This document shows, one piece after another, positions 10,380-20,266 of a stretch of DNA of 36,382 nt (position 1 is its first letter; each line of letters begins with the position of its first letter). The stretch spans positions 1-36,382 of the forward strand of contig LJHT01000103.1 in assembly GCA_001295905.1 (NCBI GenBank). The letters run 5' to 3'. Position numbers and translations under genes: made by a program. The notes beneath the pieces were generated by a model. That model had not been told where the DNA came from and did no database searches. It saw only the letters and a list, made by a program, of their open reading frames with translations. Source of the DNA: a beta proteobacterium AAP51. Lineage in GTDB: Bacteria; Pseudomonadota; Gammaproteobacteria; Burkholderiales; Burkholderiaceae_C.

Positions 10380-11552
10380 TTGAATCAAGAACCCATGGCC
10401 GGGGGCGAATACCGCCTGCCGCTTCGTTTCGTCGGCTCCGGCAGCGAGTATTTCCGCATCTGGATCGTCAACCTGCTGCTCACGCTGGTGACGCTGGGGC
10501 TGTACTACCCCTTTGCCAAGGTGCGCCGCCTGCGCTACTTCCACGGCGCCACCGAAGTGGGCGGGCACCCGCTGTCCTTCCACGCCGACCCCTGGAAGAT
10601 GCTGCGCGGCTACCTGCTGGTGGCGGTGATGTTCGCGGCCTATGCCGGGGCCGGGCACTTCTCGCCCATGGCCGGCCTGGTGGCCTTCCTCATCGTGGCG
10701 GCACTGTGGCCGGCGTTGTGGCACTCCTCGCTGCGCTTTCGCCTGGCCAACACCGGCTGGCGTGGCTTGCGCATGCACTTCACGGGCACGCGCGGCGGGG
10801 CCTACCGGGCGCTGGCGCCGGGCTTCGTGGGGGCCGGCCTGCTCGTGGGCGCCACGGCCCTGCTGGGCAACGAGACCCCGCCGCCCGGCCAGCCGCAGGC
10901 CGAACCAGGCGCCGGCGTCTGGCTGGTGGCGCTGCTGCCCTTCGTGATGATGCTGGCCGTGCCCGCGCTGCTGTGGCTGATGCGCCGCTACCAGCAGGGC
11001 CACCTGGCGCTGGGGGCCGAGGTCACGCGCTTCGAGGTGGGCGTGGGCCGCTTCTACGGCCTGAGCCTGCGCACCCTGGGTGTGGGCGTGCTGGCGGGTT
11101 TTGCGCTGGGCCTGGTGATGGGGGCGCTGGCGGTGGTGCTGGGCTTCGGCAGGGGCGCCGACGATGCACCGGGCTTCACCACCGTGCTGCGCATCCTGCT
11201 GCCGGCGCTGGTGGGCTTCATCACCTTCCAGGTGGTCATCGGGCCCTACTTCATCTCGCGCCTGCAGAACCTGGTGTGGAACGGCACGCGCAGCCGCCAA
11301 CTGCACTTCCACAGCGCGCTGCGTTTCCGCCCGCTGCTGGCGCTGTCGCTGCGCAACTGGCTGCTCATCCTCATCACGCTGGGCCTGTACTTTCCGTTTG
11401 CGGCGGTGGCTATGGCGCGCATGCGCCTGGAGAGCGTGGCCGTGGTCAGCGCCATCGACCCCGACGAGTTCTTCAGCCGCGTCGAACGCAGCCAGGAAAG
11501 TGCGGCCGGTGACGCCGCGGCCGACATCGCCGGCATCGACATCGGCCTGTGA
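10380..11552 (+). CDS. DUF898 (YjgN-like) multipass membrane protein
   Basis: This 390-residue inner-membrane protein of the DUF898/YjgN family has several long hydrophobic segments. The family's duplicated motif appears twice: IVNLLLTLVTLGLYYPFAKVRRLRYF near residue 30, and LSLRNWLLILITLGLYFPFAAVAMARMRLE near residue 345. The molecular function of the family is unknown. A TTG start at 10380 is preferred because AGGGAGAG lies four bases upstream (10368-10375); the ATG at 10395 has no ribosome binding site at proper distance. It overlaps the following protease gene by four bases (GTGA at 11549-11552), which indicates coupled translation. The pairing with an M48 protease suggests a shared role in envelope or membrane-protein maintenance, but that is inference. 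Confidence 0.85.
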   Translation: MNQEPMAGGEYRLPLRFVGSGSEYFRIWIVNLLLTLVTLGLYYPFAKVRRLRYFHGATEVGGHPLSFHADPWKMLRGYLLVAVMFAAYAGAGHFSPMAGLVAFLIVAALWPALWHSSLRFRLANTGWRGLRMHFTGTRGGAYRALAPGFVGAGLLVGATALLGNETPPPGQPQAEPGAGVWLVALLPFVMMLAVPALLWLMRRYQQGHLALGAEVTRFEVGVGRFYGLSLRTLGVGVLAGFALGLVMGALAVVLGFGRGADDAPGFTTVLRILLPALVGFITFQVVIGPYFISRLQNLVWNGTRSRQLHFHSALRFRPLLALSLRNWLLILITLGLYFPFAAVAMARMRLESVAVVSAIDPDEFFSRVERSQESAAGDAAADIAGIDIGL

Positions 11553-12661
11553 ACGCCCCGGCCGCCGCCACCCACAGCAAGGGGCCTGGGACCGAGGGCC
11601 CGCAGGCCTTGTTCTTCGACGGCACCAGCGCGCGCGGCCAGGCCGTGCGCCTTGTTGTGCAGGGCCCGCACCTGGTGGCGCGGCCGCTGCCCACCGACAC
11701 CGGCTTCGGGCCGCCCGAGCACCGCTGGCCGCTGAACCAGGTGCAGTGGCCCGAGCGAACGCGCCATGGCCAGCGCACGGTGCACCTGGCCGATGGCAGC
11801 TCGCTGCAGGTGGCCGACACCGCCGCCTTCGACGCCTGGCGCGCGCAGCACGGCCCCAGCGAAAGCTGGGTGGTGCGTGCGCAGCAGAACTGGCGCGGCA
11901 CCCTGTTGGCGCTGGTGCTGCTGGTGCTGGTCAGCGCGGCGGGCTACCGCTGGGGCGTGCCCGCACTGGCCGGCGGCCTGGTGGCCCTGGTGCCCGCCGC
12001 GGCCGATGAAGCCGTGGGCGCGCAGGCGATGGAAAGCGTGCGCCAGCAATGGTTGCGGCCCACGCGCCTGCCCGCTGAACGCCAGCAGGCGCTGCGCACG
12101 GCCTTCGCGCAGATGGTGGCGCAAGGCTGGCCCCCCGGCGGTCCGCCGGCGCCGGCCTACACGCTGCACTTCCACGCCGCCACCGAAGCGCTGGGCGCCA
12201 ACGCCTTCGCGCTGCCTGGCGGCGACATCGTCGTCACCGACCAGCTGGTGGAACTGCTGGCCGGCCAGGACGACACCCTGCTGGGCGTGATGGCCCACGA
12301 GCTGGGCCACGTGCAGTACCGCCACGGCATGCACGCGCTGGCGCAGTTCACGCTGCTGAGCACCGCCACCGGCATCGCGCTGGGCGATTTCAGCAGCGTG
12401 CTGGCGGTGCTGCCGGCCTGGCTGGCGCAGATGGGCTACAGCCGTGCCGCCGAACGCGAAGCCGATGCGGTGGCGGCACGCGTGCTGCGCGCCAGCGGCC
12501 GTTCACCGGCGGTGATGGTGGTGCTGTTCGAACGCCTGGCGCAGCGTGCCGATGCTGAAAAGGTCGGGCCCGAGCTGCCCATCGCGCTGGCCAGCCACCC
12601 GGCCGATGCCGAGCGCATCCGCTATTTCCGTGAAGCCGCCAACGCCCCCAACTTGAAATGA
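11549..12661 (+). CDS. M48 family zinc metalloprotease with one membrane segment
   Basis: This is a 370-residue peptidase of the M48 (HtpX/Ste24/BepA-like) clan. The zinc site is His250-Glu251-x-x-His254 in MAHELGHVQYRH, with the third ligand Glu302 in SRAAEREAD. A small N-terminal domain (about 15-105) is followed by one hydrophobic stretch (about 115-150), so the catalytic domain is anchored to the membrane. A 3' overlap of four bases with the dehalogenase gene (ATGA at 12658-12661) and a 5' overlap with the DUF898 gene place it in the middle of a coupled trio. The GTG start at 11549 is the one compatible with that coupling. Substrates are unknown; membrane or envelope protein quality control is typical for relatives. 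Confidence 0.9.
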   Translation: MNAPAAATHSKGPGTEGPQALFFDGTSARGQAVRLVVQGPHLVARPLPTDTGFGPPEHRWPLNQVQWPERTRHGQRTVHLADGSSLQVADTAAFDAWRAQHGPSESWVVRAQQNWRGTLLALVLLVLVSAAGYRWGVPALAGGLVALVPAAADEAVGAQAMESVRQQWLRPTRLPAERQQALRTAFAQMVAQGWPPGGPPAPAYTLHFHAATEALGANAFALPGGDIVVTDQLVELLAGQDDTLLGVMAHELGHVQYRHGMHALAQFTLLSTATGIALGDFSSVLAVLPAWLAQMGYSRAAEREADAVAARVLRASGRSPAVMVVLFERLAQRADAEKVGPELPIALASHPADAERIRYFREAANAPNLK

Positions 12662-13368
12662 ATCCACCCCCCGCTTTCGCCGACGTGCAGGCCTTGTGCT
12701 TCGATGTCTTCGGCACCGTGGTCGACTGGCACGGCAGCATTGCCGCCGAGGCGCAGCGCCTGGGCCTGCCGGTGGACGGTGGTGCCTTCGCGCTGGCCTG
12801 GCGCGCCGGCTATGCGCCGGCCATGCAGCAGGTGCGCAGCGGGGCGCTGCCGTGGACGAACATCGACGGCCTGCACCGCCGCATCCTCGACGGCCTGCTG
12901 GCGCAGCACGGCATCGCCATGGACGAGGCCGCGCGGCAGCACTTGAACCGCATCTGGCACCGGCTGCAGCCCTGGCCCGACAGCGTGCCTGGCCTGCTGC
13001 GGCTCAAGCGCGGCTACACGATCACCACGCTGAGCAACGGCAACCTCTCGCTGCTGGTGGCCATGGCCAAGTTCGGCGGCCTGCCCTGGGACGCGGTGTT
13101 CAGCGCCGAGCTCTTCCACCACTACAAGCCCGACCCCGAGGTCTACCTGGGCGCCGCCCAGCTGCTGGGCCTGGCCCCGGCTCAGGTGGCGCTGGTGGCC
13201 GCCCACCCCAGCGACCTGCGCGCCGCCGCCGCCTGCGGCCTGCGCACCGCCTACGTGCCGCGGCCGCTGGAGCGGGGCGTGGGTGGCGAAATGGAGGCCT
13301 GCACACCGGGCGAGTTCGACACCGTGGCCGAGAGCTTCGAGGTGCTGGCCGCGCAGCTGGGCTGCTGA
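12658..13368 (+). CDS. HAD superfamily hydrolase, haloacid dehalogenase type II-like
   Basis: The 236-residue protein follows the L-2-haloacid dehalogenase pattern. The nucleophile is Asp16 in LCFDVFGTVVDW. Ser126-Asn127 lie in TLSNGN, Lys157 in HYKPDP, and the acidic motif is AAHPSDLRAA (Asp186). Characterised members hydrolyse the carbon-halogen bond of 2-haloalkanoates through an aspartyl ester; many genomic homologues have no proven substrate. It is the last gene of the DUF898-M48-HAD overlap chain, an unexpected context for a catabolic dehalogenase, so a housekeeping phosphatase-like or detoxifying role is also possible. The ATG at 12658 overlaps the protease stop. It converges on the DUF3667 gene, and the 44-base gap shows no clear terminator. 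Confidence 0.87.
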   Translation: MNPPPAFADVQALCFDVFGTVVDWHGSIAAEAQRLGLPVDGGAFALAWRAGYAPAMQQVRSGALPWTNIDGLHRRILDGLLAQHGIAMDEAARQHLNRIWHRLQPWPDSVPGLLRLKRGYTITTLSNGNLSLLVAMAKFGGLPWDAVFSAELFHHYKPDPEVYLGAAQLLGLAPAQVALVAAHPSDLRAAAACGLRTAYVPRPLERGVGGEMEACTPGEFDTVAESFEVLAAQLGC

Positions 13369-13412
13369 GCGCTCTTCAGCCTTTCGGCACCCCGGCGCGT
13401 CAGCACAGCGCC

Positions 13413-14318
13413 TCAGGCCAGCAGCGCCCACAGCGCCACGCCCACCATCGCCACGGTCAGCACCAGCAGGTAGAGCGTGCTCACCAGCGCGGCGCGCAGC
13501 AGGCGCCAGCCGAAGCGGCCGCCATACACCCGCCGCATCGCGCGCACGGTGTACAGCGGCACGGCCAGCAGGGCCAGGTCTTCCAGGCCGCCCAGGGGCA
13601 GCATCGTCAGCGCCACCATCAGGAACCAGAAGGCGTGCACGTGCAGGCCGAAGACCAGGTGCTCGGTGTAGCGCAGGCCGCGGTTCAGGTACACCAGCTT
13701 CATGAAGAGCGCGAAGCTGGGCACCAGCAGAAAGAGCGCGCTGCCCAGGTTGGCGATGAAACGTTCGCCCATCTGCCGGCCGGCGGCATCCAGCGCGTCG
13801 GGCTTGAGGTCGAGGCGGCGCTTCAGCCGCTCGCAAACCCACGCGGGCAGGTCGTTGCAGAAGAACACGCCGTCCTTCAGGCCGGCGCTGCCGGCGATCA
13901 GGTCCACCTGCATGCTGACGGGCTTGCCGCTGTCGCTGATGACCACGCCCCCTGGCGCGTTGATGGCCACTGACGCCGCCAGGCGCAGCACCAGCAGCAC
14001 CAGCAGGCTGATGGTGAGGTACAGCCGCAGCGGCAGCACGTAGTGCTTGCGGCGGCCGGCCAGGTACTGGTGCGTCAGCTCGCCGGGCTTGAGCAGCAGC
14101 AGCTTCAGCGTGCGCCACAGCGCGCCTTCGGTGCTGAGGTAGGCGCCGCCGAACTGCTGCACGAATTCACCCAGCGTGGGCGGGCGCAGCTGCGTTTCCT
14201 GCCCGCATTGCGGGCAGAAGGGCGGCGTGGGTTCGGGCAGCACATGCGCGCAATTGCGGCAGTGTCCTGGCGGCATCGGCTGGGCGCTGCGGAGGGCTGC
14301 AGGGGCGGCTTCGAACAT
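13413..14318 (-). CDS. DUF3667 zinc-ribbon membrane protein
   Basis: The 301-residue product starts with a four-cysteine zinc ribbon (Cys20, Cys23, Cys35, Cys38 in CRNCAHVLPEPTPPFCPQCG). The DUF3667 hallmark region then follows (LKLLLLKPGELTHQYLAGRR, HYVLPLRLYLTISLL), and four or so hydrophobic helices fill the rest. The biochemical role of the family is unknown. A periplasmic loop of about 100 residues between the first helix and the later ones is predicted. The ATG at 14318 is used; the frame remains open another 120 bases, but that region overlaps the chrA start. Only 20 bases separate it from the divergent chrA start, so the two genes' promoters must reach into each other's 5' ends. Confidence 0.83.
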   Translation of the reverse strand: MFEAAPAALRSAQPMPPGHCRNCAHVLPEPTPPFCPQCGQETQLRPPTLGEFVQQFGGAYLSTEGALWRTLKLLLLKPGELTHQYLAGRRKHYVLPLRLYLTISLLVLLVLRLAASVAINAPGGVVISDSGKPVSMQVDLIAGSAGLKDGVFFCNDLPAWVCERLKRRLDLKPDALDAAGRQMGERFIANLGSALFLLVPSFALFMKLVYLNRGLRYTEHLVFGLHVHAFWFLMVALTMLPLGGLEDLALLAVPLYTVRAMRRVYGGRFGWRLLRAALVSTLYLLVLTVAMVGVALWALLA

Positions 14319-14338
14319 GGCTGCGCACGGTAGCGCAA

Positions 14339-15775
<1,437 letters not shown>

Positions 15776-15814
15776 CTAAGATCACCCCTCACTTCACCGC
15801 AGCCGGAGGCTTGC

Positions 15815-16789
15815 ATGCGCCCCATCTCTTCGTTCAGGCCTTCCATCCCGGCGCGCCGGCGGGCGCTGTTTTCGCTGGCGGCCCTGGGTGCCCTGGGTGC
15901 CCTGGGTGCCTTGGGGGCCCTGCTGGCCGCCGCACCCGGCGGCGCCCTGGCCCAGGACTTCAGCAAGGTGGAGATCAAGGCGACGAAGCTGAACGACACC
16001 ACCTGGATGCTGGTGGGTGCGGGCGGCAACATGGGCCTTTCGGTGGGCGAAGACGCGGTCTTCCTCATCGACGACCAGTACGCGCCGCTGGCGCCGAAGA
16101 TCAAGGCGGCCATCGCCGCCATCACGCCCAAACCGGTGAAGTTCGTGCTGAACACGCACTTCCACTTCGACCACACCGGCGGCAACGAGGCGCTGGGCAA
16201 GGAAGGTGCGCTCATCGTCGCGCACGACAACGTGCGCCGCCGGCTGAGCGCCGACCAGCTCATCAGCTTCGCCGGCAACAGCGCGCGCCAGGCCGCCAGC
16301 CCCAAGGCGGCGCTGCCCGTCATCACGGTGCCGGGCAACATCAGCTTCCACATCAACGGTGAGGAGGTGCATGCCTTCCACGTGCCGGCCGCGCACACCG
16401 ATGGCGACCTCATCGTGCACTTCAAGGGCGGCGATGTCGTGCACATGGGCGATGTGTTCTTCAACGGCAGCTATCCCTTCATCGACGTGGGCAGCGGCGG
16501 CAGCCCGCTGGGCATGATCGCGGCTTTCGACCGCGTGCTGGCGCTGGCCGGCGAGAAGACGAAGATCATCCCCGGCCACGGCCCCCTGGCCGACAAGGCG
16601 GCGCTGCAGCGCACGCGCGACATGCTGGCCACGCTGGTGGCGCGCATCCAGGCCGAGCGCCGCACCGGCAAGACCGACGAGCAGGTGCGCGCGGCCAAGC
16701 CCACCGCCGATTTCGACGCCGCCTGGGGCCAGGGCTTCATCAAGCCCGACCAGTTCGTGCAGCTGGTGCTGAACGGCCTGCCGAAGTAG
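15815..16789 (+). CDS. Exported metallo-beta-lactamase-fold hydrolase
   Basis: The 324-residue protein has an N-terminal export signal: an arginine cluster (ARRRALFSL, compatible with but not proof of Tat), a hydrophobic core and cleavage near ALA-QDF at about residue 47. The metallo-beta-lactamase dinuclear zinc motif is His115-x-His117-x-Asp119-His120 in NTHFHFDHTGG. Later ligands appear in PAAHTDGD, HMGDVFF and IPGHGP. Relatives include cyclase-like and quinoprotein-relay-type periplasmic hydrolases of undetermined substrate. GGAGG at 15805-15809 sits five bases before the ATG. The 39-base gap after chrA could allow read-through from that gene. Confidence 0.88.
   Translation: MRPISSFRPSIPARRRALFSLAALGALGALGALGALLAAAPGGALAQDFSKVEIKATKLNDTTWMLVGAGGNMGLSVGEDAVFLIDDQYAPLAPKIKAAIAAITPKPVKFVLNTHFHFDHTGGNEALGKEGALIVAHDNVRRRLSADQLISFAGNSARQAASPKAALPVITVPGNISFHINGEEVHAFHVPAAHTDGDLIVHFKGGDVVHMGDVFFNGSYPFIDVGSGGSPLGMIAAFDRVLALAGEKTKIIPGHGPLADKAALQRTRDMLATLVARIQAERRTGKTDEQVRAAKPTADFDAAWGQGFIKPDQFVQLVLNGLPK
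15881..15916. repeat. 9-bp tandem repeat inside a signal-peptide coding region
   Basis: GCCCTGGGT is repeated exactly three times (15881-15907) with a fourth imperfect copy GCCTTGGGG (15908-15916). Each copy encodes Ala-Leu-Gly, so the repeats build the hydrophobic core of the exported hydrolase's signal peptide. Copy-number change would lengthen or shorten that core without breaking the frame. Confidence 0.85.
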
Positions 16790-16878
16790 GGCCGGGCTTT
16801 GCGGCGCCCTGGGTGCAGGCGGGGCTGCGGCAGGCTTTATGCTGCGCGGCCCTGAGCGTCCCCCTGGAGTGCCCGCGC

Positions 16879-17856
16879 ATGAGCGCTGCTGCCGAGTCCA
16901 AAACCGAAGCCCCCACGCCGCTGAACGCCGGCACGCCCCTGGACCTGGCGCGTGTGCGCGCCGTGCGCGTGAACCAGCCCGCCGTGGCGCGACGCGTGGC
17001 CGTGCTCAACGCCAGCCGCTCGGTGAAGAAGGCCTACCAGGCCGCCTGGCTGGTGAAGGCCATCCAGTGCATGGACCTCACCACGCTCTCGGGCGACGAC
17101 ACGCCCGGCCGCGTGCGCCGCTTGTGCGCCAAGGCGCGCCAGCCGCTGAGTGCTGATTTGCTTTCTGCACTGGGCCTGCCTTCGCTGCAGGTGGGCGCGG
17201 TCTGCGTCTATCACGAGATGGTGGCCGAGGCCGTGCACGCGCTGCAGGGCAGCGGCATCCCGGTGGCGGTGGTGAGCACGGGTTTCCCGGCCGGTTTGAC
17301 GCCCATGGAGACCAAGCTGCGCGAGATCGAACTCAGCGTGGCTGCCGGCGCGCAAGAGGTCGACATCGTCATCAGCCGCCGCCATGCGCTGACGCACGAC
17401 TGGGCGGCGCTCTACGAAGAGTTGGTCGCGTTCAGAAAAGCCTGCGGCCCCGCGCACCTGAAAGCCATCCTCGCCACCGGCGAGCTGCAGACGCTGGAGA
17501 ACGTGGCCCGCGCCTCGTGGGTGGCCATGATGGCCGGCGCCGACTTCATCAAGACCAGCACCGGCAAGGAAGGCGTGAACGCGACGCTGGATGTCTCGCT
17601 GGTGATGGTGCGCGCCATCCGTGATTTCCAGGCCGAGACCGGCCAGGTGGTGGGCTACAAGCCCGCTGGCGGCATCAGCTCGGCCAAGGGCGCGCTGCAG
17701 TACCTGGCGCTGATGAAGGAAGAGCTGGGCCACCGCTGGCTGCAGCCCGACCTGTTCCGCTTCGGCGCCAGCAGCCTGCTCACCGACATCGAGCGGCAGC
17801 TGGAGCACTTCGTCACCGGCCACTACAGCGCTGCCCACCGGCACGCCATGCCCTGA
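16879..17856 (+). CDS. deoC: Deoxyribose-phosphate aldolase, animal DERA-like type
   Basis: DeoC splits 2-deoxy-D-ribose 5-phosphate into acetaldehyde and glyceraldehyde 3-phosphate. The 325-residue product is longer than E. coli DeoC and follows human DERA nearly end to end: VNQPAVARRV, CMDLTTLSGDDT, GFPAGLTPMETKLREIE, ILATGELQTLENV and a C-terminal HYSAAHRHAMP resembling the human tail. The Schiff-base lysine is Lys225 in DFIKTSTGKEG, and Lys261 lies in GYKPAGGIS. The ATG at 16879 has GGAG about nine bases upstream; the frame extends further but the conserved N-terminus fits this start. Seven bases separate it from the aldehyde dehydrogenase gene, which can act on its acetaldehyde product. 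A TATGCT at 16838-16843 could be a -10 element, without a matching -35. Confidence 0.94.
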   Translation: MSAAAESKTEAPTPLNAGTPLDLARVRAVRVNQPAVARRVAVLNASRSVKKAYQAAWLVKAIQCMDLTTLSGDDTPGRVRRLCAKARQPLSADLLSALGLPSLQVGAVCVYHEMVAEAVHALQGSGIPVAVVSTGFPAGLTPMETKLREIELSVAAGAQEVDIVISRRHALTHDWAALYEELVAFRKACGPAHLKAILATGELQTLENVARASWVAMMAGADFIKTSTGKEGVNATLDVSLVMVRAIRDFQAETGQVVGYKPAGGISSAKGALQYLALMKEELGHRWLQPDLFRFGASSLLTDIERQLEHFVTGHYSAAHRHAMP

Positions 17857-17863
17857 TTCCGCC

Positions 17864-20263
17864 ATGCCGACCTTGCAAGACATCCTCGCCACCATGGACT
17901 ACGGCCCCTCCCCCGAAAGCGCCGAGGTCGCGCAGGCCTGGCTTGAACGCCATGGCCGCCGCTTCGGGCACTTCATCGATGGCGCCTGGGTGAAAGGGAC
18001 CAAGCACTTCGACAGCACCAACCCCGCGACCTTTCACAAAGACGGCAAGACGCTGGCCGCCATCGCGCAAGGCGATGCGAAGCTGGTGCACCGCGCGGTG
18101 CAGGCCGCCGAAGCCGCCCTGCCGGCCTGGCGCGCTTTAGGCGGCCACGGCCGTGCGAAGCTGATCTACGCGCTGGCGCGCGCGCTGCAGAAACACGCGC
18201 GGCTCTTCGCCGTGCTGGAGACGCTGGACAACGGCAAGACCATCCGCGAAACGCGCGATGCCGACGTGCCGCTGGCCGTGCGCCACTTCTACCACCACGC
18301 CGGCTGGGCGCAGCTGCTGGCGCGTGAGCTGCCCGGCCACGAGGCGCTGGGCGTGGTGGGCCAGATCGTGCCCTGGAACTTTCCGCTGCTGATGCTGGCC
18401 TGGAAGGTGGCGCCGGCGCTGGCCTGCGGCAACACCATCGTCTTCAAGCCGGCCGAGCAGACCTCGCTGAGCGCGCTGCTGTTTGCCGAGATCTGCCAGG
18501 AGGTGGGCCTGCCCGCGGGCGTGTTCAACCTCGTCACCGGCGACGGCGCCGTGGGCCAGGCCATCACCGCGCACCCGGGCATCGCCAAGATCGCCTTCAC
18601 CGGCAGCACCGAGGTGGGCAAGCTCATCCGCCAGGCCACCGCCGGCAGCGGCAAGAAGCTGAGCCTGGAGCTGGGCGGCAAGAGCCCCTACATCGTGTTC
18701 GCCGATGCCGACCTGGATGCTGCCGTGGAAGGCATCGTCGACAGCATCTGGTTCAACCAGGGCGAGGTCTGCTGTGCCGGATCGCGCCTGCTGGTGCACG
18801 AAGGCACGGCCCCGGCGCTGCTGGCCAAGATCAAGGCGCGCATGGCGAAGATCCGCGTCGGCGACCCGCTGGACAAGAGCATCGACATGGGCGCGCTGGT
18901 CGACCGCACGCAGTGGCAGCGTGTGAGCGGCTTCGTCGAACGTGCGCGCGCCGAGGGCGCCGAGGTCTACCAGGCCTGCGCGACCGAGTTGCCCGCGGGT
19001 GAGCACTGCTACTTCCCGCCCACGCTGGTGACGGGCGTGGACACGGCCAGCGAGATCGTGCAGCAAGAGGTCTTCGGCCCCGTGCTCACGGTGCAGACCT
19101 TCCGCACGCCGGCCGAGGCGGTGGAGCTGGCCAACAACACGCGCTATGGCCTGGCCGCCTGCGTGTGGAGCGAGAGCATCACGCTGGCGCTGCACGTGGC
19201 GCCGCAGCTCAAGACCGGCGTGGTGTGGGTGAACACCGCGAACCAGTTCGACGCGGCCTGCGGCTTTGGTGGCGTGCGTGAATCGGGCTACGGCCGCGAG
19301 GGCGGGCGCGAGGGGCTGCGCGAGTACCTGAAGCCCATCGTGGTGAAGGGCGTGAAAGCCACGAAGGCGGCGGCCAAGTCATCGAAGGCCGCCAAAGTCG
19401 CAACAGCCAGCACCGCACTGGTGGCCGCCGACCCCAACGCCATCGACCGCACCGCCAAGCTCTACATCGGCGGCAAGCAGACCCGGCCCGATGGCGGCTA
19501 CAGCCGCGAAGTGTGGGCCGGCAACACCCTGCTGGGCCTGGTGCCCGAAGGCAACCGCAAGGACATCCGCAACGCCGTGGAGGCCGCGCGTGCGGCCGCC
19601 GGCTGGGCGCGCAACAGCGCGCATGGCCGCGCCCAGGTGCTGTACTACCTGGCCGAAAACCTGCAGGCGCAGCGCCAGCGTTTGGTCGAGGTGCTGGCGC
19701 CCTTCAGCAGCGAAGCGGCGGCTGCGGCCGAAGTGCAGGCCGCGGTGGAGTGCCTCTTCGATTTCGCGGCTTGGGCCGACAAGTACGACGGTGCGGTACA
19801 CCAGCCGCCGATGCACGGCGTGACGCTGGCGCTGCACGAGCCGGTGGGCCAGATCGGCGTGATCGCGCCCGACGACGCGCCGCTGCTCGGCCTGGCGGCG
19901 CTGATCGCACCGGCCATCGCCATGGGCAACCGCGTGGTGGCCGTCCCCTCGCGCCGCCAGCCGCTGGTGGCCGCCGAGCTCTACCAGGTGCTGGACACGA
20001 GCGACGTGCCCGGCGGTGTGGTGAACCTCGTCACGGGCGACGCTGATGCGCTGGCCGAGACGCTGGCCTCGCACGCCGAGGTCGATGCGCTCTGGTGGCC
20101 GGGCGCCAGCGCCGCGCAGTGCGCGAAGGTGGAGGCGCTGTCGGTCAGCAACCTCAAGCGCACCTGGGTGGGCGAGGCTGCCGCCGCTTCGCTGCACGAC
20201 CTGCACGCCGTGCTGGAGCAGGCGGTGCAGGTAAAAAACGTCTGGGTGCCCTACGGCGTGTAG
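17864..20263 (+). CDS. Two-domain aldehyde dehydrogenase, ALDH16-like
   Basis: The 799-residue protein has a complete NAD(P)-dependent aldehyde dehydrogenase domain (about 30-500) followed by a second, degenerate ALDH-like domain (about 525-799). The first domain keeps Asn172 (PWNFPLL), Glu269 (LELGGKSP) and catalytic Cys303 (FNQGEVCCAGSR). The second begins with KLYIGGKQTRPDGG, keeps a PVGQIGVIAPDDAPLL-like strand, has no catalytic Cys/Glu pair in the expected places, and ends KNVWVPYGV. This layout and length match the ALDH16 family, known from animals and a minority of bacteria. A Lys/Ala-rich linker (about 485-510) joins the halves. The position seven bases after deoC suggests that it oxidises the acetaldehyde released from deoxyribose-5-phosphate to acetate. 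That substrate is inferred from context. Confidence 0.9.
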   Translation: MPTLQDILATMDYGPSPESAEVAQAWLERHGRRFGHFIDGAWVKGTKHFDSTNPATFHKDGKTLAAIAQGDAKLVHRAVQAAEAALPAWRALGGHGRAKLIYALARALQKHARLFAVLETLDNGKTIRETRDADVPLAVRHFYHHAGWAQLLARELPGHEALGVVGQIVPWNFPLLMLAWKVAPALACGNTIVFKPAEQTSLSALLFAEICQEVGLPAGVFNLVTGDGAVGQAITAHPGIAKIAFTGSTEVGKLIRQATAGSGKKLSLELGGKSPYIVFADADLDAAVEGIVDSIWFNQGEVCCAGSRLLVHEGTAPALLAKIKARMAKIRVGDPLDKSIDMGALVDRTQWQRVSGFVERARAEGAEVYQACATELPAGEHCYFPPTLVTGVDTASEIVQQEVFGPVLTVQTFRTPAEAVELANNTRYGLAACVWSESITLALHVAPQLKTGVVWVNTANQFDAACGFGGVRESGYGREGGREGLREYLKPIVVKGVKATKAAAKSSKAAKVATASTALVAADPNAIDRTAKLYIGGKQTRPDGGYSREVWAGNTLLGLVPEGNRKDIRNAVEAARAAAGWARNSAHGRAQVLYYLAENLQAQRQRLVEVLAPFSSEAAAAAEVQAAVECLFDFAAWADKYDGAVHQPPMHGVTLALHEPVGQIGVIAPDDAPLLGLAALIAPAIAMGNRVVAVPSRRQPLVAAELYQVLDTSDVPGGVVNLVTGDADALAETLASHAEVDALWWPGASAAQCAKVEALSVSNLKRTWVGEAAAASLHDLHAVLEQAVQVKNVWVPYGV

Positions 20264-20266
20264 TAG

